Shown: positions 51,401-61,511, counted from the stretch's first letter. The stretch is 64,000 bases of DNA from Bacteroidales bacterium UBA4333 (GCA_002394335.1 DGTP01000008.1:1-64000), one strand, 5' to 3'. Translations and numbers: made by a program. The notes: generated by a model from the sequence alone, not told the origin.

Positions 51401-54400
51401 ATAGATAACCTATCTGTATTGGATAAGAATGCACCATTGCCTCCTGCTGCAGTAGCTGGTGTGGCGGCTTCGGAAATCACCAAGACTACGGCTACAGTTA
51501 CTTGGACGGAGAAAGGTGAGGCTACGCGATGGAACGTACGCGTGTTCAGTGCGGCACAGGATGATCCGTCGGCAGGCGAACCGGTATTCTCCACTACAGT
51601 GAACACCACGCCTTCGGCTGCGATTACAGGACTGACGCACTCTACGCAATACTACGTGTATGTACAATCTGTGCAATCCAACGGCAACGGTGCTTGGGTA
51701 AATACAACTTTCTTTACCGAGTGTGACGTCTTCCCGATTCCGTTTACTGAGGATTGGGAGAGTTGGGCAACAGGTGCTAATACGTTGTCCGCTTGCTTCA
51801 CGCAGACTGCCGGTATGCAGGTAGCCGGTTCCAGTTCACCGAACGCAGCGGTCAAGACCGGTAACTGTATAAAATTCAATGCTACCACTACCAACAAAGA
51901 GCCGATGCTGGTGCTGCCGGAGTTTGACAAACCGATCAAGACCTTGCAACTCACGATGAACGCCAGCCCTTATAATTCTTCGTATGTAGGCGATGCATCC
52001 TATACCGAGATAGGTGTACTGGAAGCCAATGACAACTTTGTGAAGATAGCGGAGTATCGATTCAACTTGAGTGATGTGAAGGCTTGGGATGAAGTGTTTG
52101 TTAACTTCAGTGCCTATACCGGTGAAGGAGGCAGAATAGCTATCCGCACTCCGTATGCTACCGTTAACAAGACCATTCATATCTGCTTCGATAACTTGGT
52201 GGTTGAGGAAGTTCCTCTCTGCGGTAAGATTACCACGATTGAGGTTGAGAATATTGATTCTGTCAGTGCAAATATCTCTTGGGCAAAGGGTAAAGCAGAG
52301 AACAAGTGGAATCTCAAAGTAAGTTCTACCGAACTGGATGACCCGGCTACTGCTACAGCAGACATCTTCGACGGGCAATTGGACGTGCAAAACAAGGCTC
52401 TGACCGGTCTGGATGGCAATACTACCTATTATGTCTATGTTCAATCGGTAGATGAGTCCCTGGAGTGTACCGGTGCTTGGAGTAATGCGAAGACCTTCAA
52501 GACCCTCTGCAAGAAACAAATCTTCCCGTATGAGGAGGACTTCGAGGACTTTGAGACCGGCTCAGGAAAAGACCTTGGTTGCTTCATCCAGTGCGGTGAT
52601 GATGCCAACCCGTCTTATGTTTCGACGAAGGGAAGCAAGGCATTGTGGCTTCGTCAAGCAACGAAGGATCATAACAACTACTTCGTATTCCCTGCATTGG
52701 CAATTGACTCTGTCAAACGTCTGCAACTGAGTATGCAAGTCTATGTCGGAACAACAGCCACCTATACCTATCCGTTTGAGGTAGGTGTGATGACAGATCC
52801 GAACGACCCGAGTACATTTGTGGCTACCCATAGTGAGGCATTGGCTGGTCAGACGGCTGCATACGACCGTGTTTATACCTTTGAGGGCTATGCCGGTGAT
52901 GAAACCGGTGAGAAGTTTGGTACATTCATTGCTCTCAAACCGCTGAACTATAAGAATGCATCCAATGTGGAGTATGCAAACAATGCAATCTATATCGACA
53001 ATGTCACCATCGACTTTATCGAGACTTGCTTCAAGCCGACGGATGTCACTGGCGAGATGGGTACTGATACGGTTAAATTGTCTTGGAACTCTAACAACGA
53101 AGGCGCATCTTACCTCGTACGCCTCTTTGCAGATGCGGATGACGATCCCGATACCGCTACGCCGGTAGCAGAAATGACGGTGGATACCACGATGGCGGTT
53201 ATCCGCAATCTGGCAGGTAACACTACCTACTATGCGTACGTACAGGCGCTCTGCTCGGAGACAGACAAGAGCAAATGGAGCACGGTTTATCAGTTCAAGA
53301 CCGAGTGCCCGGAGGTAACGCCGCTGCCCTATGCTGATGACTTTGAGGCTTATGATAGCAATACCGTTCCTGATTGCTGGGAGCCGCTGGATAATGGTAC
53401 AAACGCCAAATCGCGCGTAAGTACAACCTACAAATTCTCAGGTGCTAAGAGCTTGATAGTCAACTACGCTTCTAAAGGCAGCTCGAGTGGAAACTCTTAC
53501 TACCAGTCGCAGATTGTAACGCCGGCTTTGGATGTAGAGAACCTCAAAGACGTGCTCGTTTACTTCAACATGCGGTCCGGTACTGCCGGTGGTTCGCTCA
53601 AGATAGAGGCGGTTTCGGATGAGACATCGCAGGCAGAAGCGATCACATTGACGCAGATCAACGATATACCTGATGATTGGACTGTTGCTTATCTGGATTT
53701 GGCGAAGTACTATACTTCCGTACAGCCGTACAAGCGTCTGCGCTTTACGCCGACTGCACAAGGCAAGAGCATCTATATTGATGATATTGTCTTTACAACG
53801 GATAAGAGTGTCATCCTGCCGGTTCAAGACCTCAAACTGAGTATGGTAACCGAGACCACGGCGAAGTTCTCGTTCGTAGAATACACCCCGTCTGTTACCG
53901 AATGGCAAGTGGCATATGTAGCTGCCGGTGGTGACATTGCGGATGCTACTATCCAAACCATCAGCACGAAGGAGTACACCATCACCGGTCTTGCCGCCAA
54001 CACTTCCTACGACATTTATGTCCGTGGCAATGTGGAGGGCGCTGAGTGGGTAGGTCCGCTGACGGCTACTACCATCCAGACACCGGCACCGCTGCCGCTC
54101 ATCACCGGATTCGAGGACGATGCAGATAAATGGGTAATCTATAAGACGAAAACCGTACAAGGCAATTCGTATCCTAACTTCTTTATCGTTGGCGACGCTG
54201 ATAATTGTGGAGCTACGGGTGAAAAGGCATTGTTCATTACGAATGATAGTATTTCGTATGCTTATCAGACCAAGGATGCACAAGGAGAAATCGGATTCTC
54301 GAATGCTTGGGCGACACGTAATATCAACATCGAAGGTGCCGGAACATATAAATTCAAATTCAAAGTGAAGGTGCCGGGTAATAAGGGTCCGGATGCAGAC

Positions 54401-57010
54401 CATCAGGACAATGACTATGCTACGGCTCACTTGTTCCCAGCCGGTGCTACCATCATTGCCGATAAGGCTACGATGCTGGATGGTACAACTCGTGCCGGTA
54501 CAGCCGTAACGGATGTTCCTGCAAGTAACATCTACTCGCTGATGGATAAGACGTATCAGAAGGATGAGTGGATTTGGGTTACGAAGTCGATTGAAGTGGA
54601 AGAGGCTGGTATCTATACACTTGCTATCTTCTGGTATAATGCATCGGTAGGTGCACAGTATGGTGAGGCCATAGCTGTTGACTCTGTCATTGTAGAGGAA
54701 TACCTCTGTACTACGCCGAAGAACTTCGAGTTCGTTGAGCGCAAGGCAAATACTGCAACCATCAGTTGGTTCGGCGGCAAGTGCAAGAACTTCGAGTATG
54801 TAGTATCCAAGTATGCGAACCTCGGTATGCCGAATATGATTGATGCAACGGATAAGGTAGCAGCCGGTACACTGACTGACGGACCACAACTGACCATCAG
54901 CAATCTGCTGCCGAATACCGCTTACAGTCTCTATGTCCGCACTATCTGTCCGGACGGCGAAACCGACTGGGTAGAGTACGACTTCGAGACGCCTTGTGCT
55001 CTGGAAGTGTTGCCTTACACCGAGTCCTTTACAGAGACTCCGGAGTGCTGGATTCTCAAATCCGCTACCGTGGGTAAAACTACAGTAGGTACATCTGCCG
55101 AGCATGAGATATGGAACCGTCTCCAACTCTCCAACGGAGGTATAGCTATCCTGCCGGAGCTGGCAGTTGACCTCAAGAACGTGGAGATAGAGATAGGTTT
55201 GTTCAATATCACTACTGCTCTGGGCGCTGTGCAACTTGGTGTGATGGATAACACATGGGATGTTTCTACCTTTAAGGAGATTGCTTATATCCAGACAGTG
55301 AACAAACCCGGTTCTACCGGTACTTATACGCCGTCTGTATTGGAGACCTTCTCCAAGATGCTGAACCTCTATCAGGGTACAGGCAAGGTGCTGGCAATCA
55401 AAAATGCCACTACCAATAGTATAGGCATCCGCTACGTCAAACTGACCGAGCTGCCCGACTGCGTGAAACCGCAACAGGTGGAGATTACCTATCCTACCGA
55501 AAATGCCGTAACCGTCAACTGGATTGCCGGTCTCGAAGAGGCATGGGAGATACTGCTGGATGACTCAATCATTGAGAATGTGACCACCAATCCTTACCGT
55601 GTAACCGGTCTGGAGCAGGGTACGGTTTATACCGTAGCTGTCCGCGCCCTCTGCGATGAGGATACCAAGAGCGAGTGGTCACTGCCGACAACCTTCCAAA
55701 CGCCGTGCGGCGTGAACCCGCTGCCGATGAACGAAGACTTCAGCGCACTGCCCAACCCACCGGGAAGCAGTAACCTGGCTCGTGCTACGTTGACCTGCTG
55801 GGACAACCTCGTTTCCACAAATAAGATTGAGCAGGTGTTCAAAGGCACTGAAAAACCGTTCCCTGCACCGGGCAATATCTATGCCGGTCAGACATGGGTA
55901 CAGAACTGGATCTCGATGCTCGGCGACTATGCACAGCTCCAGTCGTATCACGGTGTTTACAGCCCCACTTACCGCTACAAGTGGTTCATCAGTCCACAAT
56001 ACGCGATCGAGGGCAATGCTACGTTGAGCTTCGATGTACGCCGCTGCGGTAACAAGGGACAGAAAGTGGAATTCGATGCCGGACGCTTCTTTGTTGCCAT
56101 CAGTACCGATAACGGTGCTACATGGAAGGAAACTGACGCAACGCAGATCACAGATATAGATACGGTTTATTCCACCAAGACCATGTCTCTTGACCAGTAT
56201 GCCGGCAAGGCAATCCGTGTAGCGTTCTATGACGAGAACAACGCCGGTAGCTATGATCCTTCTAACTTCCTGCTCATCGACAACGTGCGCATGAACTGCA
56301 CCGAGGAGTATGCATATACCGACAACGCTTGCCAAGGCTATGCCTATGAAGGCTACGGCTTCTCGATCGCTGCCGAGGATCTTCCCGAAGCAGGTGAGGA
56401 CAGTACCTACTACCGTTTCGCGGTGAATGCCGAGAACGGTTGTGACAGCGTCATCACCCTCACCCTCACCACCCGTACAGCATCGGAGGTGGCACCTGTA
56501 TATGCTACGATCTGCGAAGGCGAGGTATATGAGTTCGGACCGTATAAACTGACGGAGCCGAACCCGGAAGGACAACCGTACTTCATCTCCGGCGAGAACC
56601 AATACGGTTGTGACAGTACGATCTATCTCTATCTGACGGTAAACAAAGCAGACACTGTTAATTATGAAGGAGATATTGTAGAGTCTCTGAACAGCCTGAA
56701 AGACGGACCGAAAAAGATAGACGAGTACTTCTCTGTTCCTGACAATTTGGGAATCGGTGGATATGAGTTTGTAGTCAAACATGACGGATGTACCTACTAC
56801 CGCTACTATGTGTCGATAGTAGAGAAGGGTACGGGTCTGATCAACGTAGGTGAAGGTGTGGATCGCATCGACATCTATGACATCTTGGGCCGCAAGGTAC
56901 ATACACTCCGCCAGGGTGACGAACAATACCGGTTGCCGACAGGTGTTTATATGTTGCGTACGATTATGGACAGTGGCAAAGCGGAAAGCCGCAAAGTGAC
57001 TGTGAAGTAA
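48425..57010 (+). CDS. Giant FnIII/jelly-roll adhesin with type IX sorting domain
   Basis: 2861 residues. After the signal peptide (RFLLSAMLVMSCTTAWAQ) ten jelly-roll modules (each starting like FPYEEDFEDFETG or LPYADDFEAYDS) alternate with nine FnIII domains (for example GATIGWTKTG, TATVTWTEKG, LSWNSNNEG), each ending NTTYYVYVQ. Then come two GCDS repeats (ACQGYAYEGYG, ICEGEVYEFGPY). The C-terminal domain has VDRIDIYDILGRKVHTLRQG and a basic end RKVTVK, as in type IX cargo. It would be carried through the outer membrane and fixed at the surface. A 92-base gap from the gene before shows no clear promoter. Confidence 0.88.
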   Translation: MKRLFTRFLLSAMLVMSCTTAWAQMSVLDESFASGGLPGGWTQGGSYWKFSDGNAKFEALFENATDTLFSPLLSLSDLDNKPSVAVTYSNMANGDKVNELKVLYRESESAEWTEWKSFGATDGQASLKEELPDGLANVQIALAGAYKGGTETRVYRLAVENKTEATDAPTGLKYEDLTTTGVTLWWDPCTSPKFVQYNVKVSTVKMTDMSAEADVVDNVGWMITDEFYELSNLKPNTTYWLYVQYDCGNGDVSPWAEFGFQTPCAAISAPYSTDFEEGLPDCFTVFKQGSATTAEVSGEYPYNSTKSFKVNIEGTTGFYNYLILPEFNGNVKDYQLSFMAGSEMSGNTYSRRVAVGVCSDASDVATFTEIATLDLPKGRQWENIVVSLKGYAGEGKYITLKIGHPSKKTNLYIDNIKVETASACPKPMFVEVTAITPEGATIGWTKTGSETEWNLVLSTKPLNDPEDIEPDAAKGEFAGSVSTNPYTLANLQPNTTYYAYLQAGCGSSEWTEAVTFKTAREVSYPYVEHFDRMDPELYTNTTAAIPEGWVFDDRTTLASDASYYDRQYTSETYRPYVTTVQNHEATAYVKASLLLRGTGSGTGSTKNISSIAIAPAMPKAVNTMMVTFWAYSSAAQTVKIGVANTQTNDLPQGQQLGANITEVGEAAITGGSEWKQYKVLLTGYAGTGRYIAFYLKPGTSTPSVYIDDIEIDEAPDCNAVSTLTAEATGIDKATVEWTDASKSTSWTIKVSSTEIDPASADGDIVAAQTVNAKTYDLTGLTMGGTYYIYVSPTCGDMWKSTTVTTLVGLQVPYYNDFTSENTGANATRGPKNWTLGYTYTDAPGATSSNWPHVNTTAWTNAPADVVKNCVYFNNSTYASAQFPYAIMPELLNGNVKDLKISFYAYWNNAKPSSPANYACVNDKYYGVLKIGVVNSPSDINKTDKFTKVTEIAAVRCKEPKAAQYFVVDMSSYTGDGKYIVFYQDTAKNNYMMIDNLSVLDKNAPLPPAAVAGVAASEITKTTATVTWTEKGEATRWNVRVFSAAQDDPSAGEPVFSTTVNTTPSAAITGLTHSTQYYVYVQSVQSNGNGAWVNTTFFTECDVFPIPFTEDWESWATGANTLSACFTQTAGMQVAGSSSPNAAVKTGNCIKFNATTTNKEPMLVLPEFDKPIKTLQLTMNASPYNSSYVGDASYTEIGVLEANDNFVKIAEYRFNLSDVKAWDEVFVNFSAYTGEGGRIAIRTPYATVNKTIHICFDNLVVEEVPLCGKITTIEVENIDSVSANISWAKGKAENKWNLKVSSTELDDPATATADIFDGQLDVQNKALTGLDGNTTYYVYVQSVDESLECTGAWSNAKTFKTLCKKQIFPYEEDFEDFETGSGKDLGCFIQCGDDANPSYVSTKGSKALWLRQATKDHNNYFVFPALAIDSVKRLQLSMQVYVGTTATYTYPFEVGVMTDPNDPSTFVATHSEALAGQTAAYDRVYTFEGYAGDETGEKFGTFIALKPLNYKNASNVEYANNAIYIDNVTIDFIETCFKPTDVTGEMGTDTVKLSWNSNNEGASYLVRLFADADDDPDTATPVAEMTVDTTMAVIRNLAGNTTYYAYVQALCSETDKSKWSTVYQFKTECPEVTPLPYADDFEAYDSNTVPDCWEPLDNGTNAKSRVSTTYKFSGAKSLIVNYASKGSSSGNSYYQSQIVTPALDVENLKDVLVYFNMRSGTAGGSLKIEAVSDETSQAEAITLTQINDIPDDWTVAYLDLAKYYTSVQPYKRLRFTPTAQGKSIYIDDIVFTTDKSVILPVQDLKLSMVTETTAKFSFVEYTPSVTEWQVAYVAAGGDIADATIQTISTKEYTITGLAANTSYDIYVRGNVEGAEWVGPLTATTIQTPAPLPLITGFEDDADKWVIYKTKTVQGNSYPNFFIVGDADNCGATGEKALFITNDSISYAYQTKDAQGEIGFSNAWATRNINIEGAGTYKFKFKVKVPGNKGPDADHQDNDYATAHLFPAGATIIADKATMLDGTTRAGTAVTDVPASNIYSLMDKTYQKDEWIWVTKSIEVEEAGIYTLAIFWYNASVGAQYGEAIAVDSVIVEEYLCTTPKNFEFVERKANTATISWFGGKCKNFEYVVSKYANLGMPNMIDATDKVAAGTLTDGPQLTISNLLPNTAYSLYVRTICPDGETDWVEYDFETPCALEVLPYTESFTETPECWILKSATVGKTTVGTSAEHEIWNRLQLSNGGIAILPELAVDLKNVEIEIGLFNITTALGAVQLGVMDNTWDVSTFKEIAYIQTVNKPGSTGTYTPSVLETFSKMLNLYQGTGKVLAIKNATTNSIGIRYVKLTELPDCVKPQQVEITYPTENAVTVNWIAGLEEAWEILLDDSIIENVTTNPYRVTGLEQGTVYTVAVRALCDEDTKSEWSLPTTFQTPCGVNPLPMNEDFSALPNPPGSSNLARATLTCWDNLVSTNKIEQVFKGTEKPFPAPGNIYAGQTWVQNWISMLGDYAQLQSYHGVYSPTYRYKWFISPQYAIEGNATLSFDVRRCGNKGQKVEFDAGRFFVAISTDNGATWKETDATQITDIDTVYSTKTMSLDQYAGKAIRVAFYDENNAGSYDPSNFLLIDNVRMNCTEEYAYTDNACQGYAYEGYGFSIAAEDLPEAGEDSTYYRFAVNAENGCDSVITLTLTTRTASEVAPVYATICEGEVYEFGPYKLTEPNPEGQPYFISGENQYGCDSTIYLYLTVNKADTVNYEGDIVESLNSLKDGPKKIDEYFSVPDNLGIGGYEFVVKHDGCTYYRYYVSIVEKGTGLINVGEGVDRIDIYDILGRKVHTLRQGDEQYRLPTGVYMLRTIMDSGKAESRKVTVK

Positions 57011-57025
57011 TCCGAGTATAACCGG

Positions 57026-57052
57026 AGTAGCCCGATTGGGTTCGGGCTACTT
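57026..57052 (+). terminator. Hairpin between the giant adhesin and the C10 protease genes
   Basis: 10-bp stem AGTAGCCCGA (57026-57035) with TCGGGCTACT (57042-57051), followed by T-rich sequence. It could cut transcription partly, giving less of the genes downstream. Confidence 0.6.
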
Positions 57053-57079
57053 CTCCAATTGAGTCAGAACAACTCCATT

Positions 57080-59467
57080 ATGCGTAGAGGAATAGTCTAT
57101 ATAGTAATGTTAGGCATGGCGTTGGCGCTGTGGGCTTCCCCGCGCACCTCGACGGAGGCATTGCGCATAGCTGATGCTTTCCGTGAGGGGATGCAGACCG
57201 TCGGGGGCAAGCCTTCCCGTGTGCCAGCCGGACCTTCTTCTCTTGCCGATTCGACCGGCATCTACTATGCCGTCAATACGCATAGCGGATATGTGATAGT
57301 AGGGGCGGATGACCGCCTTCCGGAGGTGTTGGGGTATAGTGACGAAGGTGTTTTCGAGCCGGACAACATGGCTCCGGCATTGCGGTTCTGGTTGCAGTGC
57401 TATGGAGAGGAGACGGGTGCTATGGAGCAGGGGACCGGTTCCAATGTCTCCGCCAGGGTATCCGGCACACCGCAACGGGCAGTAGAGCCGCTGATGACGA
57501 CCAAGTGGAACCAGTCGGCACCGTATAACAATTTTGCGCCGCTGTATAACGAGACCGGCGGCAGGTCGGTGACGGGCTGTGTGGCTACAGCGATGGCGCA
57601 GATTATGCGTTACCACCGCTATCCGCAGACCGGCACAGGTTCGCACTCCTATTACTGGATAGCAACCATTCCCGCGGGCAAGAGCGGCACACTCTCCGCC
57701 AATTTCGGACAGACTGTCTATGACTGGGAGAACATGTCAGACTCCTACAAGTCGGGCTATACAACCGCCCAAGCCGACGCCGTGGCGACACTAATGTACC
57801 ATTGCGGTGTGGCGGTGGAGATGAACTACGGGTCATCGTCAGGAGCTTTCAGCGCCGATGTGCCCAAAGCATTAGCTGCCTATTTCGGCTATGACACCAA
57901 CTATCAGAAGATACAGAAAGCAATGTATCCCGCAGACAGCCTGAAAGCCATCATAGCAGCCGAGTTGAGAGCTGACCGTCCCGTGCTGGTGAGCGGCAGT
58001 AATGACGAAGGCGGACACGCTTTCGTATGCGACGGCTATGACGGGCAAGGCTATTTTCATATCAACTGGGGGTGGGGCGGCAGTAATGACGGCTATTATC
58101 TGCTGACAGCCCTCAATCCCGGCAAATCCCAAGGTATAGGCGGTACGTCGAAGGGGTATAACCAGGCAACCGCCTTTTTCATCGGATTGCAGCCTGCCAA
58201 TAGCAGTGCCCAACCGGCAATCCCCCAGATGGCAACGACCTCTTTCAGTCTCAGCAGCGAGAGCTTCAAGCGTACAGCATCGTTTTCGGTGAGTATAAGC
58301 AGGCTGCAGAACTACGGGCTTACCGATTTCAGCGGTAACTACGGAGTGGCGTTGTACGACGAGGACGAGACGGAAATGAAGGCACTGCTCGGTTCCTCCG
58401 GCACCTATTCGCTCAGAGCAGGGTATTTCCGGACAACAGAGGCCGTTCTCTCCAACCTGAAGATACCAAGCACCTTGGAAGCCGGTACTTATCACCTCTG
58501 TGCGGTGTACAAAGACGCCCATTATGGATGGATGCGGATGATGTGTACGCAGGACGATTATTACCGGACAGTGACGCTTACATCGTCGGACGCGACGTTC
58601 TATCCCAACGATGCAGAGTCCGTGTTGTCGCTTGAAGCGCCGATCTCGTTCGGCGAGGGGGTGAATACCGATTCCGTACCGTTCAGCGGTGCGCCTCTCT
58701 CGTTCAAGGTGAAGAACACGGGCGGCACGTTCCGCGGGGAGATCTCCGCGCGTATATACAAAGGTGCATTTTCCAAGGGGCAATACGAGGTGGCTCCGGA
58801 AGTGGTAATCCGGCGCAACGAGATCCTTTCGTCGGCATTGCAACAGTCTTTTGACTCCAATCTGCTATTAGCGACCCAATACAAGATGAAACTATGCTGG
58901 CGCGCCAATGCCAATGACTCATGGCACGATTTCGAGCCTGCGGAGTATGCGGTGTTGCCGTTTATGCTATACGACCCGTATTATCACCTGGCATTGACGG
59001 ATACCATCCGTTTTGAGAACAACGACAGCGTACCACGGCGTAATGCCAAGTTGTACTACTCGATCAAGAATACCGGCGCCCCGTTCGAGGGTGAACTGCA
59101 GTTGTCGTTCTATGAAGGTGTCTTCTCCAGAGGCAAGAGCGATATTCAGGAAGTGCGTATCGGAACCAACGAGACTCTTTCCGGCACTTTCGAAGGTCCG
59201 TTGGAGCAGCCTGCAGGCACCTATACGGTAGTGTTGCGGTACAGGGAAAAAGAAGGCGAATGGCAGGAGTTTATCGACAAGAACATGGTCAATATAGGGG
59301 CAGTAGTGGCTACGGTGGTGGATGAGAGCCCGACGGGCGTGTACAATCCGGCTTCCGAGCGCCCTTCGGAGTCCATGCGGGTGATGAGTTTCGGAGCATA
59401 TGACTTGTATATTATAACGATGCCTGACGGCAGATATAAAAAAGTATTTATACCTCACAACAGATGA
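57080..59467 (+). CDS. Streptopain-like C10 cysteine protease
   Basis: 795 residues from ATG 57080; a TTG 21 bases earlier is unlikely. Signal peptide (RRGIVYIVMLGMALALWA), then a propeptide with GYVIVGADDRLPEVLGYSDEG. The C10 core has RSVTGCVATAMAQIMRYHRY (C167) and EGGHAFVCDGYDGQGYFHIN followed by WGWGG (H313). C-terminal Ig-like domains end in GAYDLYIITMPDGRYKKVFI. Relatives include SpeB and interpain. The family cuts host proteins and is often activated by losing the propeptide. The stop overlaps the start of the OmpA gene. Confidence 0.93.
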   Translation: MRRGIVYIVMLGMALALWASPRTSTEALRIADAFREGMQTVGGKPSRVPAGPSSLADSTGIYYAVNTHSGYVIVGADDRLPEVLGYSDEGVFEPDNMAPALRFWLQCYGEETGAMEQGTGSNVSARVSGTPQRAVEPLMTTKWNQSAPYNNFAPLYNETGGRSVTGCVATAMAQIMRYHRYPQTGTGSHSYYWIATIPAGKSGTLSANFGQTVYDWENMSDSYKSGYTTAQADAVATLMYHCGVAVEMNYGSSSGAFSADVPKALAAYFGYDTNYQKIQKAMYPADSLKAIIAAELRADRPVLVSGSNDEGGHAFVCDGYDGQGYFHINWGWGGSNDGYYLLTALNPGKSQGIGGTSKGYNQATAFFIGLQPANSSAQPAIPQMATTSFSLSSESFKRTASFSVSISRLQNYGLTDFSGNYGVALYDEDETEMKALLGSSGTYSLRAGYFRTTEAVLSNLKIPSTLEAGTYHLCAVYKDAHYGWMRMMCTQDDYYRTVTLTSSDATFYPNDAESVLSLEAPISFGEGVNTDSVPFSGAPLSFKVKNTGGTFRGEISARIYKGAFSKGQYEVAPEVVIRRNEILSSALQQSFDSNLLLATQYKMKLCWRANANDSWHDFEPAEYAVLPFMLYDPYYHLALTDTIRFENNDSVPRRNAKLYYSIKNTGAPFEGELQLSFYEGVFSRGKSDIQEVRIGTNETLSGTFEGPLEQPAGTYTVVLRYREKEGEWQEFIDKNMVNIGAVVATVVDESPTGVYNPASERPSESMRVMSFGAYDLYIITMPDGRYKKVFIPHNR

Positions 59468-61281
59468 AAAAGAGATCAATTATAGTTCTTTTGAGCGCCG
59501 TATTGGCGTTGCCTGTGCTGGCAGGTGTGGCAGACGAGAGCCGCCACTATCTGACTACGGAGTTAGGAATAGGTTATTCGGCTTTGCTCAAGCAGACGGA
59601 AGCCGGCAAATCGTCCGGCCTGGCGGGCGGCAAACTGCAGGTAGGCTATGAGTGGAACTACCGCCGTTTCCTGTTACATACGGGTGTGGAGTTCGCTTCG
59701 GTGAATGATTTGTCGAAAATGGATCCGTTCCAGAAACAGACGGACTACACCATCGGTTTGCCGTCAGGACAGTATATGACGCAATACTACGATTTCCGTT
59801 CATTCAAAGAAACCCAGTATCTGGGTCAGGTGAATATACCGGTTCAGGTGGGCGGTTTGTTTGCGGACAGGTACTATTTTCTTGCCGGTGTTCGTCTGGG
59901 TCTGCCGGTGTTGCACGGTGCGAGCGAGAAAGCGGATGTGCGCACCTGGCTGACCGATCCGTCGCTGATAGGCGAGTTGGGCGGCCGCGAAGAGGTGGTG
60001 CCTCACGATGCCTACCAGTCCATCGAGAAAGGGAGTACCCGCTGGGGTGCGAATGTGTTGAACGCCCAAGTATCCGCCGAGGTGGGACTACTTCTCAATT
60101 CATTCTGGGACACACCTTCCAAAGGCAGGGGCAGAGGCTCACGCAAGAACCAGAAGGCACCGGTCTTGTACAGAGTGGCGTTGTTCGCGGACTACGGGGT
60201 GACATCCGTATATAAGCCGGGCGATGCCGTGGATATAGTACACGTGGAGCAACCCCGTACCGTGGATATGCACAACTATATGGATGCCTCCCAGGCTTTG
60301 GAAGGGGCGACGGGAAAGGTTAACTCGCTGTTAGTGGGTGCCAAGTTCGCCGTGTTGTTCCAGATGAACAAGGAGAAGCCCAAGAGGAAAAAGACCGAGC
60401 CGTCATTCCTGGACGTGCTGATCAAAGATGCGGGGACTGGCAAAGCTATCGCTTCGCAGGTGGATATATACGATGTGAGCAAAGGGCGCACTACGCACAG
60501 GGAGCTGAAGAACGGCAAGTTGCACTACCGTACACACACGGGAGAATTCGGTGTGACGGCAAGCAGCGAGGCTTATTACCCCGATTCGCAGCGTGTGACC
60601 ATAGCCAAGGAAGGCACGACGGAGAGAGTGGATTTCGCCCTCAAAGCCCGTCCGTGGCTCCGTCTTCGTATCTTCAATGCCGATACGAAAGAGCCGATGG
60701 GTGTATCCGCCTTTTTCGTGGATGCCGTGTCGGGCGACAGTGTGACCACAATCCAGTCCGATGCGCAGACAGGACTGGCACGCACGCTGCTGGACGAGGG
60801 ACGTACGTACCGGTTTATGATCAATCAGACCGGATACGAAGGTGTGGAAGAGAATGTGGCATATGCAGGCGACTCGATGAATATCGGCCTTGTTCCTCTG
60901 AAAGTAGGCAAGAAAGTGGTATTGCACAATATGTTCTTTGCGACCAACAAGACGCGTATCCTGCCGCAGTCCGAGGAGGCGTTGGATGAGCTCTACGCTT
61001 TCCTGCGCGACAATCCGAGCATCAAAATCCGTATTACGGGTCACACCGACGATGTCGGCTCGGAGAAGACCAACCAACGTCTGTCGGAAGGCCGTGCCAA
61101 TGCCGTACGTGAGGAGATTGTACGCCGCGGTATAGCCGCCGACCGTATAGAAGCCGAGGGTAAGGGCGAGTCCGAACCAATAGCGGACAACACTACGGAA
61201 GAAGGCCGCGCCAAGAACCGCCGTGTGGAGATAACCATCATCTCCACCGGAGGCGAAGATGTAGAGCAGGTGAAGGAATAG
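59464..61281 (+). CDS. OmpA-family protein with N-terminal barrel
   Basis: 605 residues: signal peptide, beta-barrel (LTTELGIGYSAL, VNIPVQVGGLFADRYYFLAG, LFADYGVTSVYK), a carboxypeptidase-regulatory-like domain (about 315-395), a second small domain, and a full OmpA domain with FFATNKTRILPQSEEALDE, ITGHTDDVGS and RRVEITI. It would bind peptidoglycan and anchor the outer membrane. The barrel resembles the first gene of the operon, so the cluster is bracketed by two related barrels. It ends at a 16-bp tandem repeat array. Confidence 0.87.
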   Translation: MKKRSIIVLLSAVLALPVLAGVADESRHYLTTELGIGYSALLKQTEAGKSSGLAGGKLQVGYEWNYRRFLLHTGVEFASVNDLSKMDPFQKQTDYTIGLPSGQYMTQYYDFRSFKETQYLGQVNIPVQVGGLFADRYYFLAGVRLGLPVLHGASEKADVRTWLTDPSLIGELGGREEVVPHDAYQSIEKGSTRWGANVLNAQVSAEVGLLLNSFWDTPSKGRGRGSRKNQKAPVLYRVALFADYGVTSVYKPGDAVDIVHVEQPRTVDMHNYMDASQALEGATGKVNSLLVGAKFAVLFQMNKEKPKRKKTEPSFLDVLIKDAGTGKAIASQVDIYDVSKGRTTHRELKNGKLHYRTHTGEFGVTASSEAYYPDSQRVTIAKEGTTERVDFALKARPWLRLRIFNADTKEPMGVSAFFVDAVSGDSVTTIQSDAQTGLARTLLDEGRTYRFMINQTGYEGVEENVAYAGDSMNIGLVPLKVGKKVVLHNMFFATNKTRILPQSEEALDELYAFLRDNPSIKIRITGHTDDVGSEKTNQRLSEGRANAVREEIVRRGIAADRIEAEGKGESEPIADNTTEEGRAKNRRVEITIISTGGEDVEQVKE

Positions 61282-61376
61282 ACCGCTTCGCTGTAAGACC
61301 GCTTCGCTGTAAGACCGCTATGCTGTAGGACCGCTACGCTGTAAGACCGCTTCGCTGTAGGACCGCTGCGCTGTAG
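61281..61376 (+). repeat. Six 16-bp tandem repeats
   Basis: Units GACCGCTTCGCTGTAA with variants at two positions begin at 61281, 61297, 61313, 61329, 61345 and 61361. The first base lies in the stop codon of the OmpA gene. Next comes GAGCGGCCTGCGGCCTGTAG. Confidence 0.9.
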
Positions 61377-61511
61377 GAGCGGCCTGCGGCCTGTAGGGCA
61401 AAACCTCGACGAGATCTCGACGAGACCTCGATGTACCCCTTACCCGAATCTGTCTCGAATCTGTCTCGTTAGTCTGATTTTGACTATATAGGGGGCATCC
61501 GGGATGAATAT

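Noticed and set aside
53438..56926. Long minus-strand open frames of 678 and 415 codons
   Set aside because: Both lie opposite the FnIII repeats of the giant adhesin; the repeated codons of that gene explain the lack of stops.
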